Shown here in pieces: positions 60,604 through 64,000 of a stretch of 64,000 nucleotides of DNA. Both the position numbers and the translations under genes were made by a program. Numbering within the stretch: the first letter of the stretch is position 1; each line of letters starts with the position of its first letter. Source of the stretch: CALBPI01 sp039027435 (GTDB lineage: Bacteria; Pseudomonadota; Gammaproteobacteria; Steroidobacterales; Woeseiaceae); contig JBCCKF010000004.1 of the NCBI GenBank assembly GCA_039027435.1, positions 62,001 to 126,000 on the forward strand, in the 5' to 3' direction. The notes beneath the pieces are model-generated. The model made no database searches. It had not been told where the DNA came from and worked only from the letters and a program-made list of their open reading frames with translations.

Positions 60604-62477
60604 TATTGACCCTCACCGTTGCTACTTACCGCAGTTGCGCGATCGTAGACAGCTGCGAGTGCAAAACGCGCTTGTACCGTGTAGGTATCCAGTCGCGCTT
60701 GCTGGGTGCGCAGCTCATCGACTGCCAAACCATCAAGGAACGCTCGCTGACGCTCCAACGTCTGTTCAACGCGAGCCAGCATCAACTCGATTCTCGGCGT
60801 CAGAGTCGCAACACGCAGATCGAAATCCAGTAATCGTTCAGGCTCATTGACCCGGGCGTCGTCGACCGCAAGTCGGGCACGTTCGGCCGCGACAATGATC
60901 CGATTGATATCGTGCAGTTGCTTGCGCTGGCGCCAAATGCGCGCCTGGAAGTCCTGTTCCGCCTGCCACTGCATCACACCCTTCATGAGCTTGATGCGGG
61001 TACGCACATCCTCAACTTCTGGTGTGCTGTAGCGGAGCACCGGGTTTTCCTCTACGAGGGCAATCTCATCGGCGAGCTGCTGCTCGCGTCGAGTCGCGAG
61101 CGCATAGATATCTCGCTCGCCCTCGATACGATCAAGCTGAGCACTCAATGTCTGGTGGCGGTCGCGCAACTCGCCCATATCAGATGCGGCGAGGCTCGCT
61201 TCAATGCGCGGTAGTCGCGCGGCGTAGCCTGCCTTACGCGTATCCATGATTTCTCTGAAGACGCGAGTCTTATCCAACCAACCCAGCAAATTCTCACGCA
61301 GCGCTACCATGTCGCGGTAATTCTTCAACGCTTCCTGGAATTCGTGCTCGGCCATCAACAGATACAAGTAACGGCTCTCGGTCGCGTCGGGCATGTTGTC
61401 CAGTCGCCAATACCAGCCGCTCGCATCGTCCGCGCTCTCCTCAACAGCCAGTAACCGGTCGATCATGCGTCCGCTCTGAATATCGGTAATCGCATCTTCG
61501 AGTCGCTGATGCTCCTGAGCGAAAAGAACAATCGCCCGTTCATACTTCGTCGCCGCCTGTCCCGTAGCGTTCAGCTTGCCAAGGGCATAGGGCACTGCGA
61601 GTAACGATTCCTGTACCGCAGGATCAAGCAAGTCGCGATCCGACAGTGCCTGCCACGGACTCAACGCTGCGCGATAGTCGCCACTATCGGAGTCGACCCA
61701 GCCAACACCCAGCAAAGCCTTGTTGGAGAACGGTCCGTTCAGTCGAACGCGCTGCAGGACCGGGCGCGCACGTTCCGGCGCATCGTTTTGCAACCACGTG
61801 TAACCCAACGCGACGTTGGCTTTGTCCCGCAGTCCGACCATTTCAGGACGGTCATCACCGAGTCGCCCTACGCGATCCAACCAGTTTGCACCCTCCGCGA
61901 AACGCCCGGCACGAACCAGCGCCACACCGAGGTTAAACCGCGCGTAATCACTCCAGCCTTTGGGACCCTTCCAACCGTCCAAAGCGGCGACCGCATCTTC
62001 GAAGCGACCCTGCTCAATCGCGACGTTCGCAGCGAGCATCTGGCGCTCGGCGTCCAGTTCCTTGGGCAGGTCCTCACCGATGGCGTTCAACGCCTGCGCG
62101 GCACCTTCAAGGTAGCCACGCTGGTAGCGGATTTTCGCGAGGAAGAACCAGGTTCTGTCTCGCACTTCCGGGCGAGTCTTGCTCGCCAACAACTGATCGA
62201 AAATCTTGCCCGCTTCATCATGCAGTCCGTAGGACAGTGCGAGCCCACCGCGTAGCAGCTCCGCGTCCTCATCGTGGTGCGTCAGGCTGTCGCGTTGTTG
62301 CGCGGCGGTGAGCCTGACAATCGCATTGAAGTAGTCGCCCTTGTAGAAGTGGAACAGCACATCTCCGTAATACGGATCGCGCACCACAACGGGATCGCCA
62401 ACATCACCATCCGCATGAAGCGCAGATGCCGACAGCAGTAAAGCAAGGCTCAGAACAAAAGCGATAGAGAATTTCAC
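60603..62477 (-). CDS. Large exported TPR/coiled-coil protein of the motor operon
   Basis: A 624-residue protein with a Sec signal peptide at residues 1-22 (ending LHADG). TPR-like repeats follow (YYGDVLFHFYKGDYFNAIVRLTAAQQ, LALSYGLHDEAGKIFDQLL, LAKIRYQRGYLEGAAQALNAI, FNLGVALVRAGRFAEGANWLDRV). The C-terminal third is long charged helices likely to form coiled coils (RHQTLSAQLDRIEGERDIYALATRREQQLADEI, LRTQQARLDTYTVQARFALAAVYDR). It is probably periplasmic. It ends in TAA overlapping the next ATG by one base. I do not know a characterised homologue. Confidence 0.84.
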   Translation of the reverse strand: MKFSIAFVLSLALLLSASALHADGDVGDPVVVRDPYYGDVLFHFYKGDYFNAIVRLTAAQQRDSLTHHDEDAELLRGGLALSYGLHDEAGKIFDQLLASKTRPEVRDRTWFFLAKIRYQRGYLEGAAQALNAIGEDLPKELDAERQMLAANVAIEQGRFEDAVAALDGWKGPKGWSDYARFNLGVALVRAGRFAEGANWLDRVGRLGDDRPEMVGLRDKANVALGYTWLQNDAPERARPVLQRVRLNGPFSNKALLGVGWVDSDSGDYRAALSPWQALSDRDLLDPAVQESLLAVPYALGKLNATGQAATKYERAIVLFAQEHQRLEDAITDIQSGRMIDRLLAVEESADDASGWYWRLDNMPDATESRYLYLLMAEHEFQEALKNYRDMVALRENLLGWLDKTRVFREIMDTRKAGYAARLPRIEASLAASDMGELRDRHQTLSAQLDRIEGERDIYALATRREQQLADEIALVEENPVLRYSTPEVEDVRTRIKLMKGVMQWQAEQDFQARIWRQRKQLHDINRIIVAAERARLAVDDARVNEPERLLDFDLRVATLTPRIELMLARVEQTLERQRAFLDGLAVDELRTQQARLDTYTVQARFALAAVYDRATAVSSNGEGQ

Positions 62478-62486
62478 GACCGACGC

Positions 62487-63011
62487 TTATTCCCACTCGG
62501 AGATGAAAAACTCGGGCTGCAGCTTCGACTGGCGATCAGAGATTCTGAGCTCCATATATTTCGCGCCGAGACCTTTCTCGAAAGTCATTTCGGCGCCGCG
62601 CCGGTAGTCACGACCCTGAGGTCCCTTACCGACGAAAAAGGCAACCAACTCGTGCTCACCGGCTTTCAGGTTCTCGATATGTAGGCGGTGCACGCCGCCG
62701 CGGATCAACGCTTCAACCTCCTTCTCGGAGTAGAGGTAGTTCGCCACCTCCTTGCCGTTGATCTTGACCTGCACAGCATCGAGTGCGAAGAAATCACCGA
62801 TATCCATAGAGACGAACAGTGCTACCTGGGAGTTCGCAGGGAACAGCAGTTCCTCCTCCAGCAAAAACAACTCGCGATTGAGCGCCAGCACTTCCTTCTT
62901 AAGGTCTTGCACCTCGGCGTCTAGCTCGCGCGATGTGTCATCGGCGATCACCGTAGAGGTCATGGCGGCGGTAACTAGCGTCACCAGCACCTTTGTTAGT
63001 CGTTGCATCAT
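62487..63011 (-). CDS. Exported coiled-coil/beta-domain protein, function unknown
   Basis: A 174-residue protein starting at ATG 63011 or 63008, with AGGA about 7 bases upstream. A signal peptide covers residues 1-23 (ending VIADD). An N-terminal coiled coil follows (ELDAEVQDLKKEVLALNRELFLLEEELL). Then comes a beta-rich domain of about 110 residues with SQVALFVSMDIGDFFALDAVQVKINGKEVANYLYS, HRLHIENLKAGEHELVAFFVGKGPQGRDYRRG and a KYMELRISDRQSK strand. It is the first gene of the nine-gene leftward operon, 10 bases before the 624-residue TPR gene. I cannot name a family with certainty. Confidence 0.75.
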   Translation of the reverse strand: MMQRLTKVLVTLVTAAMTSTVIADDTSRELDAEVQDLKKEVLALNRELFLLEEELLFPANSQVALFVSMDIGDFFALDAVQVKINGKEVANYLYSEKEVEALIRGGVHRLHIENLKAGEHELVAFFVGKGPQGRDYRRGAEMTFEKGLGAKYMELRISDRQSKLQPEFFISEWE

Positions 63012-63033
63012 GATCGGGTCCTGTTAGTGCTGA

Positions 63034-63555
63034 TCACTCGCGAAGCAGTTCGCGGATCTGCTCGAGGTATTTGTCTTCGTAGCCCGGCTTGTAACCGTGG
63101 TGTACGTAGCGCACCACGCCCTCTCGATCCAACAGGATCGTGACCGGCATCGCGTTCACCTCGTACTGCTCGCTCACTTTCTTGGTGCTGTCGAATACCA
63201 CCGGGAATGTCACGCCAAGCGACTCAATCATCTCCTCGGCGCGACGCGGATCGTCATCGATGTTCACACCGAGGAGGCTGAACCCAACTCGGTTGTACCG
63301 GCTGTGCATCTCGTCGAGCAGTGGCATTTCCTCGCGGCAGGGCCCGCACCAGGTCGCCCAGAAATTGATCATCACAACCTCACCGCGAAGATCGCTGAGG
63401 CTGACCTGCTCTCCCGCGCTGTTTTGCAGTGAGAAATCGGGTGCTTCTTTGCCGTCCAAGCCGCCCGAGGCGCCTGCTACGGTCGCGAGAACCATCGCGC
63501 CCGCGAACGCTGCCAAGACGCGTCGCCCCTGTTGCCAACCAGCCCATCGATTCAT
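63034..63555 (-). CDS. TlpA-like thiol:disulfide oxidoreductase
   Basis: A 173-residue exported thioredoxin-fold protein from ATG 63555, chosen for its strong AAGGAG site 7 bases upstream; the frame to 63606 overlaps the leader hairpin. Residues 1-30 form a signal peptide or anchor (RRVLAAFAGAMVLATVAGAS). The AhpC/TSA-Redoxin domain has APDFSLQNSAGEQVSLSDLRGEVVMINFWATWCGPC, with the redox pair Cys70/Cys73 and cis-Pro in NAMPVTILLDREG. It acts in the periplasm, reducing or shuffling disulfides. It lies 22 bases upstream of the TPR/motor operon in the same direction and may be cotranscribed with it. Confidence 0.9.
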   Translation of the reverse strand: MNRWAGWQQGRRVLAAFAGAMVLATVAGASGGLDGKEAPDFSLQNSAGEQVSLSDLRGEVVMINFWATWCGPCREEMPLLDEMHSRYNRVGFSLLGVNIDDDPRRAEEMIESLGVTFPVVFDSTKKVSEQYEVNAMPVTILLDREGVVRYVHHGYKPGYEDKYLEQIRELLRE

Positions 63556-63574
63556 CGGTAATCTCCTTAAGATC

Positions 63575-63591
63575 GCGTGCGTCCCGCACGC
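63575..63591 (-). other. Leader stem-loop before the TlpA-like gene
   Basis: GCGTGC (63575-63580) pairs with GCACGC (63586-63591) over a 5-base loop, directly upstream of the AAGGAG ribosome site. In the message it would sit about 20 bases before the start codon and could tune translation or be the end of an upstream transcript. Confidence 0.35.
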
Positions 63592-63659
63592 ATTAAGCAG
63601 CGCCAATGGCCCTGCCGCAGCGGGTTAACGTAATACTCGCAGTCGATACCGGCGGGAGC

Positions 63660-63675
63660 CGTGACCAAAGTCACA
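63660..63675. promoter_or_regulatory. CRP/Vfr-like palindrome
   Basis: On the minus strand the site reads TGTGA, six bases, TCACG, one base from the CRP consensus half-site pair TGTGA-N6-TCACA. It lies about 105 bases upstream of the TlpA-like start, a suitable distance for class I activation or for repression. Support is the match to the consensus only. Confidence 0.35.
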
Positions 63676-63907
63676 GTAACCGCTGAGGACGGCGGGCATA
63701 CGTCACAAGCTGCTCCAAAGCAGAGAAGGAGCAAATTGCATGCCAGTGACTATTTGCAGGCGAATCCCGAGGAATTTGGGATTATGTGGCACGCACGTTG
63801 TCGTCAACCACCTACGCCGCGACCGACGGACCGCCTTAAGTCACTGAATTTTCGTCCATTGCGCTGTCGGTTGAATGCGACAGCAGTGACACTCAGAGTC
63901 GGTCGGC

Positions 63908-64000
63908 TTAGTCCCCTGCACCAAGACCCGATGAGTAGTGGAGGTCGCGGTTCTTGTCGATGACAACGGCATCGAAACCGTCCATCCGTTCGATCAGGGC
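63908..64000 (-). CDS. C-terminal fragment, probable FAD:protein FMN transferase (ApbE-like)
   Basis: The last 30 codons and TAA stop of a leftward gene that continues beyond the right edge. The peptide reads ALIERMDGFDAVVIDKNRDL followed by HYSSGLGAGD. The pattern of a helix, a hydrophobic strand, Asp-Lys and a final Ser-rich tail is like the end of ApbE flavin transferases. ApbE genes are sometimes found near TlpA genes, which fits the neighbour. The fragment is too short to be sure; the missing upstream sequence would settle it. Confidence 0.5.
   Translation of the reverse strand, partial: ALIERMDGFDAVVIDKNRDLHYSSGLGAGD

Larger units (their letters stand above)
63556..63907. other. 352-base non-coding stretch upstream of the TlpA-like gene
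   Basis: No convincing coding region lies here on either strand. The stretch holds a leader stem-loop, a CRP-like palindrome and an inverted repeat of TGCTCC (63711-63716) with GGAGCA (63728-63733). On the minus strand it is the region between the ApbE-like stop and the TlpA start, so it should contain the promoter of the TlpA/motor unit. I see no clear -35/-10 pair. Confidence 0.6.

Noticed and set aside
63661..63963. Plus-strand 100-codon frame at the right edge.
   Set aside because: No family features or ribosome site, and it runs into the antisense of the ApbE-like gene.
1..64000. Possible CRISPR arrays, insertion sequences, phage or attachment sites, tRNA or rRNA genes.
   Set aside because: No regularly spaced direct repeats, transposase or integrase motifs, or RNA-gene signatures were seen by eye; composition change alone does not establish a mobile element.

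Overview
The window reads as a chromosomal segment of a moderately GC-rich Gram-negative bacterium, most likely a gammaproteobacterium. This rests on an exosortase A (XrtA)/PEP-CTERM type exopolysaccharide locus, a Wzx/Wzy surface-polysaccharide locus with rmlABCD, TolQ/TolR-like proteins and many outer-membrane-directed proteins. All genes look intact. I saw no rRNA, tRNA, CRISPR array or insertion sequence. Both window ends cut through genes: an O-antigen-ligase-like protein on the left and a probable ApbE-type flavin transferase on the right.

Positions 1-28052 are the XrtA exopolysaccharide locus. It holds a ligase/polymerase, a low-molecular-weight tyrosine phosphatase, two sulfotransferases, three family-4 glycosyltransferases, an ATP-grasp enzyme, two NodB-type deacetylases and a FemAB-like protein. 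It also holds an outer-membrane barrel, a tyrosine autokinase with a Tyr-Gly repeat tail, a chain-length protein, a Wza-like lipoprotein, a VanZ-like protein, the TPR lipoprotein PrsT, exosortase A fused to EpsI, the sensor kinase PrsK and the priming enzyme EpsB. Nucleotide-sugar supply follows (ManB, ManC, Ugd). The gene set implies a Wzx/Wzy-like exported polymer that may be de-N-acetylated and sulfated. Neither PrsR nor any PEP-CTERM substrate is in the window.

Positions 28167-47534 form a second, AT-richer polysaccharide locus with alternating transcription units. It carries a PglF/PglE/PglD/PglC-type set for priming with a diacetamido-trideoxy sugar, two GT4 and one GT2 glycosyltransferases, Wzz, Wzy, Wzx, RmlABCD for dTDP-L-rhamnose, a large multi-SLBB export protein and the capsule-assembly protein Wzi. 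It duplicates each step of the first locus (priming, chain length, polymerisation, export), so two different surface glycans are likely.

Positions 47591-53930 are metabolic. A leftward operon encodes a Nudix hydrolase, an MBL-fold hydrolase and a RutE-like reductase. Rightward lie glnB and then a tightly packed quartet: TIGR04282-like, VTT membrane protein, MerA-like flavoprotein and TIGR04283-like.

Positions 53934-63011 form a nine-gene leftward operon: an exported coiled-coil protein, two very large TPR proteins, a small TPR lipoprotein, a small exported acidic protein, a TolQ/ExbB channel, two TolR/ExbD proteins and a TonB/AgmX-like protein. It looks like a proton-powered envelope machine with large periplasmic TPR scaffolds, and one of its ExbD subunits has Asn where the proton-carrying Asp should be. 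This is the best candidate in the window for a poorly described system. A TlpA-like thioredoxin and the ApbE-like fragment end the window.
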